Shown here piece by piece: positions 1 through 8,552 of a stretch of 64,000 bases of DNA (position 1 is the first letter of the stretch; the number at the start of each line of letters is the position of its first letter). The notes beneath the pieces are model-generated. The model saw only the letters and a program-made list of their open reading frames with translations. It was not told where the DNA came from and ran no database searches. The position numbers and the translations under genes were made by a program. The DNA is from Synechococcus sp. PCC 7335 (lineage in GTDB: Bacteria > Cyanobacteriota > Cyanobacteriia > Phormidesmidales > Phormidesmidaceae): assembly GCF_000155595.1 (NCBI RefSeq), contig NZ_DS989904.1:3986786-4050785 (forward strand), read 5' to 3'.

Positions 1-111
1 TGCGACAAAGCCAACCATTGCCGCTCTACCATTGAGCTGCTCTGCATATTCGTTGAATCCTTTCTTTGGCCGCTTCATATTGGGCACTTTGGTCGGCTGA
101 AGATTAGCCAT
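1..111 (-). CDS. High-light-inducible (Hli/SCP) protein, 3' part cut by window edge
   Basis: Only the first 37 codons are present; the gene runs off the left edge. The visible product ends in ELNGRAAMVGFVA, the conserved start of the chlorophyll-binding helix of Hli (small CAB-like) proteins, which carries the E..N/R pigment-ligand pattern. It is preceded by a basic, soluble N-terminus. Family role: single-helix thylakoid proteins that bind chlorophyll and carotenoid, protecting photosystem assembly intermediates under excess light. The ATG at 109-111 has an AAGGA ribosome-binding site 6 nt upstream. The rest of the helix lies outside the window, so length and subtype cannot be judged. Confidence 0.85.
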   Translation of the reverse strand, partial: MANLQPTKVPNMKRPKKGFNEYAEQLNGRAAMVGFVA

Positions 112-611
112 GGCTGTCCTTTGAGATGTATTGCTCAACTATTGTCACCAGCGATCGCGTCCTCAGTCAATGGTTAATAATCCAGCCTTGCCATGAGTTT
201 AGGCTATTTGATATAGAAATGCGATGCTAGACACTACAGCACTTTGAGCTAGCAATCTAATAACTACACGTTGTAGGAATCAACCGTGCTTTAGAGCATA
301 ACTCTGAACTTAAAGATATGCTTTGTTGAGCCTTTCCCAGGGAAAATAGTTAGTTTGCTCTAGCTAGATAAGCATGGGTTGATAGCGCTCCTATCAGTTT
401 AACGCTCTGAATGTCCAAAATTTGTCATCCGCAGACTATAGCTCCGTGTGTTTATTCGTGTGATCTGTATGTTTGTCACGTTAGGCTATGGGGGCAATTA
501 ATGAATAGCGCTCTGCCCCTTGCCTTATCTAATCTGGGATAAGCTCTCATTAGGACACTTAGGCGATTAACAAAGTAACAAACGATATAGTGACAGGAGT
601 AGTTGGATTCT
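112..611. other. Intergenic region between divergent hli and PCP-reductase genes
   Basis: About 500 bp holding the two divergent promoters. I see no further convincing gene. A 6-bp GGGGCA/TGCCCC inverted repeat with an 18-nt loop lies near 490-513; its role is unknown. Confidence 0.5.
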
Positions 612-788
612 ATGGCCAGTTCAATAGAGTGGACAGCACAAGCAGAGGCGCTATTGAAGGAAATTCCTTTCTTTGTGAGACCGGCAGCACGCAAGAAGAT
701 TGAGAAGTTTGCGAGAGAGCGAGAGATCTCTGAGATCTCCGAGTCGGTATATAGAGAGGCCAAGCAGCAGTTTGGTCGCAAGCAATAG
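612..788 (+). CDS. Stand-alone PCP-reductase (PCP_red) domain protein
   Basis: A 58-residue protein that is essentially one PCP_red domain, the C-terminal module of the ChlB/BchB subunits of light-independent protochlorophyllide reductase. The hallmark stretch IPFFVRPAARKKIEKFA is present, followed by the usual E..I.E....A second half. In DPOR this module helps close the substrate pocket; here there is no catalytic nitrogenase-like part, so a protochlorophyllide- or chlorophyll-related binding role is inference. The ATG at 612 was chosen over an in-frame TTG at 603 because AGGAG lies 12 nt before it. A strong hairpin follows directly. Confidence 0.8.
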   Translation: MASSIEWTAQAEALLKEIPFFVRPAARKKIEKFAREREISEISESVYREAKQQFGRKQ

Positions 789-792
789 AAAA

Positions 793-829
793 ACCCACTA
801 GTGGAGTAAACCAAGCTCTACTAGTGGGT
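793..829. terminator. Bidirectional hairpin terminator
   Basis: Inverted repeat ACCCACTAGTGGAG / CTCTACTAGTGGGT (one mismatch) with a 9-nt loop. It lies between two convergent genes and is preceded by an A-run that would give a U-tract for the minus-strand transcript. Confidence 0.75.
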
Positions 830-872
830 CAAAGCTATACAAGAGTAGATAGCGCGTGAGCAATCAGAAAGC

Positions 873-1463
873 TTAGTTGATGACTTTGCTATCCACTTCA
901 ATGACGGTCGCTGTTTGCGATGGGACATCGGTGATATCTTCAGTAGCAACACTGCTGGCAGCTACTTTAGAGGTGTTAATCCAGGCGTAAACCTGTCCGA
1001 AGCGATCTTTGAAAGTGATGTATTGCTCACCGTAGCGATCGCCTAGTAAATCGTCTAATCTACTAGCCTGTTTTTGAGTCTGAACTTTGATCTGGGGAAA
1101 CAGTTTTGCCTTGGTAGTACTGGCGACGGATTTGAGGACGTTAATCAAGCGCTCCGTAAAGTCTGGAGTGCTGTCTTCTTCTTGCCATGCTTGGTTAACG
1201 ACTTCGGCAGCCTGTTGGCTTTTTGATTTAAAGGTAGAGACAGCTTCTGCAGTGACTTCTTTTGCAATAGGGCTAATCACAGTGCGTCCAGCTTGAAACT
1301 CTTCACGAGTCTCCGAGAAAGCTTGTTTGAGAATACTAGAAATCCGCTGAGCCCGCTGAGAGCTTTCTTTAGCAAGTGTCTTTAGTTTCTCAGCGGTAGT
1401 CGGTTGCGAGCTAATAGAACGGTCAGAAAGATCTGAGAGATTTGTTTCTGGCATGTAAGTCAT
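873..1463 (-). CDS. Uncharacterised cyanobacterial protein, helical with basic middle
   Basis: 196 residues, no family recognised. The N-terminal two thirds are rich in Ala, Ser, Lys and Glu with heptad-like spacing, suggesting long amphipathic helices. The last third contains an ordered-looking segment (GEQYITFKDRFGQVYAWIN) before a Val/Ser-rich tail. No signal peptide or membrane helix is visible. The ATG has a GAGGA ribosome-binding site 7 nt upstream, which supports the start. It is convergent with the PCP-reductase gene, sharing the hairpin at 793-829. It sits just downstream of the DUF1232 gene on the same strand, so the two could be co-transcribed, though 144 bp separate them. Confidence 0.75.
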   Translation of the reverse strand: MTYMPETNLSDLSDRSISSQPTTAEKLKTLAKESSQRAQRISSILKQAFSETREEFQAGRTVISPIAKEVTAEAVSTFKSKSQQAAEVVNQAWQEEDSTPDFTERLINVLKSVASTTKAKLFPQIKVQTQKQASRLDDLLGDRYGEQYITFKDRFGQVYAWINTSKVAASSVATEDITDVPSQTATVIEVDSKVIN

Positions 1464-1607
1464 AGTTTATTCCTCGGGTAAAAAACGATTAGGCGAAAAT
1501 AGCTAGATATTGTGAAAGACGGTTTATACGAGAGGTCTAGCGGTCCTCTTGCCCTTCAAGACCGGCTTGTGCGGAAGAGGCAATTAGAGAAAATTCTTAT
1601 CTGACTT

Positions 1608-1928
1608 CTAGCTGACAGTGACAGCATCTACTGTGATAGTTTTTACGTTGTCAGTATCGATGATGGTTTCAAGCTCTGTCTTGATAGTGTCGTTGAAGAG
1701 TTGTTTCTTCTTTAGCGCTTCAGTGACAAGCTGACTGACTTCTGAAATCAAAAGACTAACAATAATACCGTCGTCAATCCAGCCAACCAAAGGAAATGCA
1801 TCCGGCGAGATATCTATTGGACTGACCAGATAAAGCATGGTTCCAAGGATCACAAGCCAACGGTATTTAGTGTGCTTAAGAGCTTTGCGATACCAGCTAT
1901 GGAGGACACTAGAGAAATGTTGTTTCAT
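1608..1928 (-). CDS. DUF1232 (YkvA-family) small membrane protein, copy 1
   Basis: 106 residues from the chosen ATG at 1928. The diagnostic DUF1232 core is present: WYRKALKHTKYRW, then LVSPIDISPDAFPLVGWIDD. The family consists of small membrane-associated proteins of unknown function. The open frame continues upstream to 2159, but that extra stretch is Cys/Arg/Thr-rich, has no resemblance to the family and would run into the moaB end, so the internal ATG is preferred; no strong ribosome-binding site is seen. A close paralogue lies at 13168-13464 with the same WYR...SPIDISPD...GW.DDG pattern. The C-terminus ends in a Thr/Val-rich acidic tail similar in style to the paralogue. Confidence 0.8.
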   Translation of the reverse strand: MKQHFSSVLHSWYRKALKHTKYRWLVILGTMLYLVSPIDISPDAFPLVGWIDDGIIVSLLISEVSQLVTEALKKKQLFNDTIKTELETIIDTDNVKTITVDAVTVS

Positions 1929-2168
1929 CTGTTGTTTAAACGAGGGCTTTTCAACACTTCTATACTCGCAGATGTAACGAGGGGTGTCAGGTGTGGAAGA
2001 TACGCCGAACAACGGACGGACGGTCGTTGAAACGTGGGCGGTTTTCCGTATGCAAGGAGTTCGGTCAATCTGTATGGCTGTGTAGTCCCTACAATATGGC
2101 AGCGTAGTCTCTGTGGCTTTTTTAGCCTGCCAGAAATCGCTCAAGGAAGAGCTGCGCACAGCTAGCAG

Positions 2169-2666
2169 CTATCTCAAGAGATTGGTCAGGTGCTGTAGTT
2201 CTGGAAGGATGAGTTTTTCTAGTGCGAGGCCGACCGCCTTGGTAGACCCTGGAAGAGAAAAGATCAGAGTTTGGCCGCGAGTGCCGGCGATCGCCCGAGA
2301 AGCCATTGCCCGCGACCCGATTTCTAGGTAGCTGAGGTGGCGAAAGAGTTCGCCAAAGCCTGGAAGTTCTTTGTCAAGCAGAGGGGTGATCGCATCAAAA
2401 GTCGTATCGCGAGCAGCGATGCCCGTCCCCCCATTCAGCAAAATAGCCTGAACGTCGAGGCGGTTCGCCAAAGTGATCACTAACGCCGCAATTTGTTTAG
2501 GCTCGTCTTTGACAATCTGATAGGAGCTGATGGTGTGCCCCGAGTTAATGAGCTGCGATCGCATCAGCTGACCGCTTCTATCGGTAGTTTCATCTCTAGT
2601 ATCGCTGACGGTAATCACTGCGCAGCAAACACTCAGCGATGTTTGATCGGCATGAGGCGTTAGCAT
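2169..2666 (-). CDS. moaB: Molybdenum cofactor biosynthesis protein MoaB/MogA family
   Basis: 165 residues, full length for MoaB. The MPT-binding fold motifs are visible: [17 protein letters not shown] near residues 16-32, [14 protein letters not shown] around residue 76-89 and the FSLPGS turn near residue 142. The family adenylates molybdopterin or acts in an equivalent step of molybdenum cofactor assembly in the cytosol, serving nitrate reductase and similar enzymes. No other mo-gene is in the window. The ATG at 2664-2666 is the only sensible start. It ends 10 nt before the frame that extends the downstream DUF1232 gene, but that extension is probably not coding. Confidence 0.9.
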   Translation of the reverse strand: MLTPHADQTSLSVCCAVITVSDTRDETTDRSGQLMRSQLINSGHTISSYQIVKDEPKQIAALVITLANRLDVQAILLNGGTGIAARDTTFDAITPLLDKELPGFGELFRHLSYLEIGSRAMASRAIAGTRGQTLIFSLPGSTKAVGLALEKLILPELQHLTNLLR

Positions 2667-2745
2667 GAGTAGTCAGCCTGAGACATCAAAATGAGGTGTC
2701 AATATCGAGCATCGCTTGCAGTGATCTTGCTCAAGTTTTGGCTAC

Positions 2746-3078
2746 TCAGTTTTGAGTTAACCCTAAACCGTGATCAGCGGCGTAGCGATCCATAAAGCGC
2801 ATAAAGCGATCCCATTCATCTTGTCCGCGCATGACGAAAACGGCCTCAATGCCAGAAGGTTCGCCATTGACGAACTTACCGTTGACATCGCGAGTGCTTA
2901 GCTCACCTTCTTCGTCAACCATGTACATACCAGTGACTTCGCCGCCTTCTTCTACGAGGGCCTTAGGCTTATCAAAGTAAAAGGTGGCGGTGCCATCGGA
3001 AAGATCTTTAGCACGGGTAAGCCGAATATCAGGGACAACTTCTTCTTTAACACCGCGAGAGAATTGAATTTCAGCCAT
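2746..3078 (-). CDS. psb28: Photosystem II assembly factor Psb28
   Basis: 110 residues, the usual Psb28 length. Typical features: [19 protein letters not shown] at the N-terminus, the ATFYFDKP strand and the MYMVDEEGE turn. The C-terminal part carries the [10 protein letters not shown] helix. Psb28 binds transiently to the CP47 side of PSII assembly intermediates on the cytoplasmic face and protects them before water-oxidation is active. The ATG is unambiguous. The stop codon sits in a degenerate 15-bp duplication (about 2730-2759), part of a window-wide pattern described in the findings. Confidence 0.95.
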   Translation of the reverse strand: MAEIQFSRGVKEEVVPDIRLTRAKDLSDGTATFYFDKPKALVEEGGEVTGMYMVDEEGELSTRDVNGKFVNGEPSGIEAVFVMRGQDEWDRFMRFMDRYAADHGLGLTQN

Positions 3079-3426
3079 GATAAAAGTGATTATGAATACT
3101 TAAAATCAGTTTCCCATTTTATTGATCCATTAGTCGAGTTTTGTTGAGCAAAGTAGGCTACTAGGAGCTAACTTGGTCGTAGAGAGGTAGAGAAGAAAGG
3201 TGATCTCGAATACGTGATGATACGGTTTTCCAGTTCTAGATCTTCCACGAACCCTTAGCAATGTCTATTATCTCGTCAGTTTTGGCTGTTTTGTCCGGAT
3301 AAGCTCAAATAAATGTCATATATCACGGCTATCTCAGCAATCCATTTCACTCCGTTCGCTATCACAGTAGAATAGAGTCGTTTGGAAATAGCGTTCAAAA
3401 CAACCTTTGTACAAGCAGAAAATTCT
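3079..3426. other. Intergenic region between psb28 and SRPBCC gene
   Basis: About 350 bp containing the divergent promoters. It is AT-rich; I see no gene or clear hairpin. An in-frame TTG at 3382 extends the SRPBCC frame but is not a likely start. Confidence 0.5.
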
Positions 3427-3894
3427 ATGGCTGAGTGGCTAGAGCATACCGTACATGTAGAGGTAGATCGACCCATTGAGGCAGTGTGGGGGCTATGGTC
3501 GGATATTGCTCAGATGCCTAACTGGATGAAATGGATTAGTTCCGTAGAGGTGCTAGAGGAGGATCCGGCGCTCTCAAGATGGAAGCTAGAAACGACTGGG
3601 CTTTCTTTTTCGTGGCTATCGCGCATAGTGAAGGTAGTCCCTGAGCAGGTAATTCAGTGGGAGTCAGTAGATGGGTTGCCCAATCGAGGGGCGATTCGGT
3701 TCTATGCTCACAAGAATGGCACAAGCACGGTAAAGATGAGTATTGCCTATGCGCTGCCGTCAATCCTGGCCCGGCTGATGATGAGTAGCTCTTTTGTAGA
3801 CCGAGTGGTGACTTCGACCCTGCAGGCTGATCTCGATCGCTTTAGAGAATATGCTCTCACTCATACGGGTCAATCTGTCTCCGTAGAAGGTTAA
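3427..3894 (+). CDS. SRPBCC-family (cyclase/dehydrase-like) lipid-binding-fold protein
   Basis: 155 residues. The START-like pattern is clear: HTVHVEVDRPIEAVWGLWSD at the N-terminus, then MPNWMKWISSVEVL, VIQWESVDGLPNRGAI in the middle strands, and a long C-terminal helix. SRPBCC proteins bind hydrophobic ligands in a deep cavity; cyanobacterial members of this branch are annotated as cyclase/dehydrase but their ligands are mostly unknown. ATG at 3427 preferred over TTG at 3382. The gene ends 8 nt before a GTG start of a DNA-methyltransferase-like gene, so the two are probably co-transcribed; I see no obvious functional link. Confidence 0.85.
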   Translation: MAEWLEHTVHVEVDRPIEAVWGLWSDIAQMPNWMKWISSVEVLEEDPALSRWKLETTGLSFSWLSRIVKVVPEQVIQWESVDGLPNRGAIRFYAHKNGTSTVKMSIAYALPSILARLMMSSSFVDRVVTSTLQADLDRFREYALTHTGQSVSVEG

Positions 3895-3902
3895 CGCTAG
3901 CT

Positions 3903-6350
3903 GTGGTAGATTTAGCGACGGCTAGAGAGCAGTTGCGATCGCATAACCTTAGCGATCTATTCGTTCAAGCTCTAGGCTGGTCTGCTCCTCATACTTTTAT
4001 CGACCCAATTAGTCCTTTAAATCAGCGCTGCGTGCCCATAGCTGAGCGCGATCGCCCCGTGGGGTCGCAGACTGTTTGGCAAGTGATTCTTACTGAGAAA
4101 ACTCGCTATACTTCAACGTTGCGCTCTCAGCTTTACAAGGCTATTTGCACCCACGAAAACCCGCTGAACTCATCGTTGGGGTCAGCTTCTAAAAACTTAC
4201 CTTTGCTAATCATTGTAGCTACCGAGAAAACTCGTAGCCTGTGGTGTTCTTTGTTTGAAAGCGCCCTTTATGTAGTGAGTCAGCCTACGGCAGTATGGGA
4301 CTATCGGCTTCGACGGTTAGCAATAGGCGGTGAATTGTTTCCAGCTTTCGATCCTAAACGGGAAAGCGGAGAGCGTTTTGAGCACCTGTTAACACAGCTG
4401 GAAACGGGGGTGAATGGTATCGAGGATATCTCTCATAAACAGACGTATGCGGCGCTAACGTTAAGGCGGCTAATGCTGATTCAGCAAATTCAGCAGAAGG
4501 GTTGGCTAGCTGGCGATATTTGGTACTTACAGTCTCGATTTAGCGCATTTGTTCAACGCGGTGAGAGATTCTTTTTTAAAAACCATTTACAGCCGCTCTT
4601 TCAAAGTCTATCCCTGCCGGAAATTGAGCGGCCGGTTGCTTTGGAAAATAAAGTAGGAAAAGTACCGTTCCTAGGTGGATTGTTTGATATTCATCGATTA
4701 GAGACTACGTATTCTGGTATCTCGATCGAGGATGCTGCGATAGAAGAGGGCTTGGGCTGGCTAAGCGAGCAAGCAAGCACCGATGGGCTAAACCCTTGGA
4801 TGAGCGGAGTCGCAGGGTATTGGCTAGCACGATCTGTAGAGGAAAATGGTGTGAAAGCGACCCTGGGTAGGGAGTTCGGTGATCGCGCACTAGATACCCT
4901 GATTCAACAGCGATTAGAACAGATTCCAGTGGTGGCTTTTCAAAGAACTTCGATGCAGGCCACAGAGCTATTCACCCAAAATCCCAAGGCCCCGACCCTT
5001 AACGATCAGCTATTCAACGCGGATACCCGCATGTGCCGCCGACTGATTCAAGAGATTTTGCCAGCACTTCGAGTGCTCGATCCAGCTTGTGGTTGCGGTT
5101 ATTTGCTCAGCGCGTTTCTGCGTCGGCTAACAGAAATATTTAGTATCTTGACAGGCTATATTCAACAAAACCAAGACGCGCAGTTAAAGATATGGCGTTC
5201 GGGTTTAGTAGAAATGCCAGAAGATACTCACGATTCAAGGCATACCCAAAACTTCGTTCAAACTATCCAACAGCGTATTCTTAAAAATGCGCTCTACGGT
5301 GTTGACTTTTCGGAAGACGCTGTAGAAAGCGCTCGTCTATATCTGGCGATGCATCTCGTTGAGACGGCGATAGAGCCAGCGGAGATAGAGCCTTTAATCG
5401 ACTTGGATTTTAATCTACTCTCTGGTAATGCTCTAGTCGGCTTTATCACCGTTGATGAGGAGCGATTTGACCAGATTAACCGAGCAGGCGACGAGATAGC
5501 TTTCCAGGGCAATCTGTTGCAACCTTTGGCTGCCGACAGCTATCAGATGATTTTAAGAGAAAAAAACATTTCCCTAGAACATTACCAGTCTCGCACTAAG
5601 ATGCTGGCTAGTGCCCACAACGTACCAAGCTATGCAAGGGCATCACTGCTAAAAGAAGAGATCCTAGCCTTAGACCAAAAGGCGCAGGGGAAGCTAGATA
5701 GGCTGCTATTAAACTACATGAGCCAGCAGCTAGGCATTCACTACCGAGGGACTCAGCTAACGGATATCCCCCGGCATCGCCCACTTACCCAACAGGATAT
5801 TGAAAGGCTACGACCTTTTCACTTTGGCTATCATTTCAATACGATTATCAAACGGGGCGGTTTCAATCTAGTTGCCTGCAGCCCGCCCGAGGGCATCTTC
5901 CGTCCGACTGTTGCTGAGTTTATTCAACAGTTCCCAACACTTACCCAAAGAGAAAATATTAATGAAGAGACGTTTAAAACTTCTAAACCTGCGCTAAGAA
6001 AAGCTAATTCTGAGGTGACTGCTGCTTGGATGAGCTACCGAGACCAGTATGCCTATGCAACTGATTATTTTCTGCGGAGTGACCTGTATGCTTATCAGAG
6101 GTTGGATACAGCAAGTAAAACGCGTTCACAGCTGACCAGAGAGCGATTGTTTGTAGAGCGGTGTCTGCGTTTGCTCAGTTCTGATGGGCTAGGAATAGTC
6201 ACGGTACCGATAGGCAGTTTTCAAGATCCCAAAGCGGCCTTACTTTATAGTCGGCTGCAAACATCGAAGTGGTTTGGAGAGTTTAGGTGTGGTGCTGAAG
6301 CGCTAGAAAGAGAGGTAGTCGTTTGGATAAAGGATCGAGAAGAACGCTAG
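3903..6350 (+). CDS. Type IIG/Eco57I-like DNA methyltransferase, catalytic motif altered
   Basis: 815 residues. The N-terminal third resembles the nuclease/helical part of Type IIG enzymes, and the PFLGGLFDIHRLE stretch corresponds to the family's P(F/Y)LNGGLFE segment. SAM-binding motif I (LDPACGCGYLL) is intact near residue 391. The later NALYGVDFSEDAVESARLYL matches the acidic second strand. Motif IV, normally (N/D/S)PP(Y/F/W), reads CSPPEG around residue 657: the aromatic residue that stacks on the flipped base is Glu. A clean nuclease motif is not visible to me. Start is GTG at 3903, 8 nt after the SRPBCC stop. No specificity subunit or separate nuclease gene is adjacent. It may be an orphan, inactive or repurposed enzyme. 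Confidence 0.75.
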   Translation: MVDLATAREQLRSHNLSDLFVQALGWSAPHTFIDPISPLNQRCVPIAERDRPVGSQTVWQVILTEKTRYTSTLRSQLYKAICTHENPLNSSLGSASKNLPLLIIVATEKTRSLWCSLFESALYVVSQPTAVWDYRLRRLAIGGELFPAFDPKRESGERFEHLLTQLETGVNGIEDISHKQTYAALTLRRLMLIQQIQQKGWLAGDIWYLQSRFSAFVQRGERFFFKNHLQPLFQSLSLPEIERPVALENKVGKVPFLGGLFDIHRLETTYSGISIEDAAIEEGLGWLSEQASTDGLNPWMSGVAGYWLARSVEENGVKATLGREFGDRALDTLIQQRLEQIPVVAFQRTSMQATELFTQNPKAPTLNDQLFNADTRMCRRLIQEILPALRVLDPACGCGYLLSAFLRRLTEIFSILTGYIQQNQDAQLKIWRSGLVEMPEDTHDSRHTQNFVQTIQQRILKNALYGVDFSEDAVESARLYLAMHLVETAIEPAEIEPLIDLDFNLLSGNALVGFITVDEERFDQINRAGDEIAFQGNLLQPLAADSYQMILREKNISLEHYQSRTKMLASAHNVPSYARASLLKEEILALDQKAQGKLDRLLLNYMSQQLGIHYRGTQLTDIPRHRPLTQQDIERLRPFHFGYHFNTIIKRGGFNLVACSPPEGIFRPTVAEFIQQFPTLTQRENINEETFKTSKPALRKANSEVTAAWMSYRDQYAYATDYFLRSDLYAYQRLDTASKTRSQLTRERLFVERCLRLLSSDGLGIVTVPIGSFQDPKAALLYSRLQTSKWFGEFRCGAEALEREVVVWIKDREER

Positions 6351-6375
6351 AACGGGGATGATATGCTAGCTGGCT

Positions 6376-6999
6376 TTAAACTTCGTTTTGATAGGTTTCA
6401 TTTTGATGGGTATTGTCACCCATTATTCGATCTATTCGAGCAAACAAACTTTCTTTTGTTGTGGAGTTATCAAGCACATAGTCCGCCCTTTCGCACTTTT
6501 GCCTAAGATCCATTTGGGAATTTATTCTAGCGACAGCTTCTGTCTCTAAAAGCTGATTACGCTGAGTTAACCGCTGCTTCTGCTGGGCAGGCTGACAATA
6601 AACGACCCATACTTCTGTGACAAGATGAGTCAAATTAGCTTCAAACAGCAAGGGGATAGAATACACCAGCACTTGATCTGGTGAGTAAGTTTTAGCTACT
6701 TTTGCAAACTGTGCTCTCACAAAAGGATGAATCTGCGCTTCTACCCACTGTTTTTCAGCGGCGTTTTGGAAGATGATGCTGCCTAGCTGTTTTCGATCGA
6801 GCGAACCATCAGGTAACAACATCTTTTGGCCATAGCGATGTGCGATCGCATCCAAAATCCTACCGCCTTTCTCTACTGCCTTTCGCGCATAGATGTCCGC
6901 ATCCAAAACTGGCAGCCCATACTGACTTGATAGATAGCTAGATACAGTGCTCTTTCCAGTTGCAATTCCACCGGTCAAGCCAATAATTCGTCTTTTCAC
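6376..6999 (-). CDS. coaE: Dephospho-CoA kinase
   Basis: 207 residues from the GTG at 6997-6999. It catalyses the last step of coenzyme A synthesis, phosphorylating the ribose 3'-OH of dephospho-CoA. The P-loop GLTGGIATGKST opens the protein, followed by the LDADIYAR substrate motif. The GTG overlaps the cobA-hemD stop as GTGA, giving translational coupling and the standard family N-terminus (MKRRIIGLTGG). An upstream ATG at 7032 would add 11 residues and is less likely. The last residues are a duplicated block (THQNE-TYQNE-V), produced by a 15-bp tandem duplication abutting the stop. Confidence 0.93.
   Translation of the reverse strand: MKRRIIGLTGGIATGKSTVSSYLSSQYGLPVLDADIYARKAVEKGGRILDAIAHRYGQKMLLPDGSLDRKQLGSIIFQNAAEKQWVEAQIHPFVRAQFAKVAKTYSPDQVLVYSIPLLFEANLTHLVTEVWVVYCQPAQQKQRLTQRNQLLETEAVARINSQMDLRQKCERADYVLDNSTTKESLFARIDRIMGDNTHQNETYQNEV
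6382..6411. repeat. 15-bp tandem duplication at the 3' end of coaE
   Basis: Two 15-bp units, 6382-6396 and 6397-6411, differing at 3 positions (TTCGTTTTGATAGGT and TTCATTTTGATGGGT). It is in frame and encodes T(Y/H)QNE twice just before the final Val and the stop. Confidence 0.85.
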
Positions 7000-8552
7000 T
7001 CGATTGTTGATTGCTTTTGTTGCTTCGCCCATCCTTCTAAGCCCGCTATTAATCCAGCCAATGTATACTCTTTGGCCTCTAAAGTGACTCTACCTAGCAG
7101 TTGCTGACAGCCTCTAGATGTTTGCGGGCCGATAGATGCGATCGCTACCCTATTTAGTCGATCTAACCATTCATTCCCAAATGTTCTTTCCATTAGCTGA
7201 GTAAAGTGGCGCACTGTTTTAGAACTAGCAAATGTAATCGCATCGACTGTACCATTCTCTAAGACTAGTTTTGCAGCAGGCGGAATACTATCAGGACAGG
7301 CCGATTCATACGCCGCCACCTCGATCACAACGGCCCCTCTTTGCGACATCTCCTTTACCAATACATCTCTGCCGCCTTTCTCCACGCGTGGAAACAACAG
7401 CTTTTTGTCAATAGGAGCTTCAGGGAAATGTTCAACCAATGAATCTGCTACAAAACTTGGCGGAATAAAATCGGCAGCTAGACCTCGCTGTTTCAAAAAA
7501 CCATTGGTCTTTTTGCCAACGACCGCAATCTTGAGATGTGCTAGCGATCGCAAATCTAAGCCGTGATGTAGCAGTCGATCTAGAAAGTAGTTGACTGCAT
7601 TGGGCGAAGTCAGCACCAACCAGTCAAATGTGCGTAAAGCCATGATTGCATAATCCATTTCCTTCCAGCTCTTTGGCTCACGAATCTCTAGGGCAGGCAG
7701 ATCAATTACCTGCGCGCCTTTCTTCATCAGCATCTGGCTAAACTGGCTCGCCTGACTCGCGGCTCTAGTCACCAGAATAGTCTTGCCAGATAGCGGTTTG
7801 GGCTGCCCCAGCGATGGGTTTAGCTGCGGACTGAGATACTGGCGCAGCGCTACCACTTCGCCAATCACAATGACACAAGGTGAAAGTTTAGCCGGGCCGA
7901 CAATTTGGGCAATACTTAGCAGCGTGCCTTGCCAAATCTGCTGCTGCGGCTGACCTGCCCAGCGAATGATAGCGATCGGTGTTTCGGGGCGTTTTTGCTG
8001 CGCAAGCAGGCGATCGCAAATCGCTTTTAGCTGTCGACCCCCCATTAGAAATACTATAGTCTGGAGGTGGGCGATCGCACCCCAGTTCAACGCATCTAAA
8101 TCATGTGCTGTAAACACGCCAAATCCACGGCTTAGCACCGGATCGGTGAGTGGAATACTGGCCAGTAGCGGTGCCACTAGCGCCGAAGATAGCCCTGGCA
8201 CCACTTCAAACTCACAATTTGCGGCCTGTAGTGCCTGAATTTCCGCCGCTGCTCGCCCAAACACAAACGGATCGCCTGCTTTTAGCCGCACTACCTGTTT
8301 TTGCTGTTGACACAACTCCACTAATAGTTGATTGATCTGAGTCTGCGAGGTGCTAGGGCGCCCACCTCGTTTACCCACATGCCAAAGCTCACAGTCTGTC
8401 GGCAGCCTTTGTAGCAGTGAACTACTCACTAGCGCGTCATACACTAGCGCATCCGCACGCGATAACAGCGCTTCTGCCCGACAAGTTAGATAGTCAATAC
8501 TGCCTGGGCCCGCACCTAGTAGATAAACTTTGCCATCTTTGGATTCAAACAT
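6996..8552 (-). CDS. cobA-hemD: Fused uroporphyrinogen-III C-methyltransferase / uroporphyrinogen-III synthase
   Basis: 518 residues, two enzymes in one chain. Residues 1 to about 245 are SUMT (CobA): VYLLGAGPGSIDYLT, the VGKRGGR loop, the VVRLKAGDPFVFGR motif and the VVPGLSS segment; it methylates uroporphyrinogen III twice to precorrin-2, the branch to sirohaem and B12. From about 260, ILVTRAASQASQF starts the HemD fold, which closes the linear tetrapyrrole to uroporphyrinogen III, feeding haem and chlorophyll as well. The conserved VLTSPNAV and ITFASSKTV stretches of HemD are present. Fusion of these neighbours is known in several bacteria. Its stop overlaps the coaE GTG. Confidence 0.93.
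   Translation of the reverse strand: MFESKDGKVYLLGAGPGSIDYLTCRAEALLSRADALVYDALVSSSLLQRLPTDCELWHVGKRGGRPSTSQTQINQLLVELCQQQKQVVRLKAGDPFVFGRAAAEIQALQAANCEFEVVPGLSSALVAPLLASIPLTDPVLSRGFGVFTAHDLDALNWGAIAHLQTIVFLMGGRQLKAICDRLLAQQKRPETPIAIIRWAGQPQQQIWQGTLLSIAQIVGPAKLSPCVIVIGEVVALRQYLSPQLNPSLGQPKPLSGKTILVTRAASQASQFSQMLMKKGAQVIDLPALEIREPKSWKEMDYAIMALRTFDWLVLTSPNAVNYFLDRLLHHGLDLRSLAHLKIAVVGKKTNGFLKQRGLAADFIPPSFVADSLVEHFPEAPIDKKLLFPRVEKGGRDVLVKEMSQRGAVVIEVAAYESACPDSIPPAAKLVLENGTVDAITFASSKTVRHFTQLMERTFGNEWLDRLNRVAIASIGPQTSRGCQQLLGRVTLEAKEYTLAGLIAGLEGWAKQQKQSTIE

Noticed and set aside
1929-2159. N-terminal extension of the DUF1232 protein frame
   Set aside because: Cys/Arg/Thr-rich, no family likeness, no ribosome-binding site; the internal ATG at 1928 gives the normal domain.
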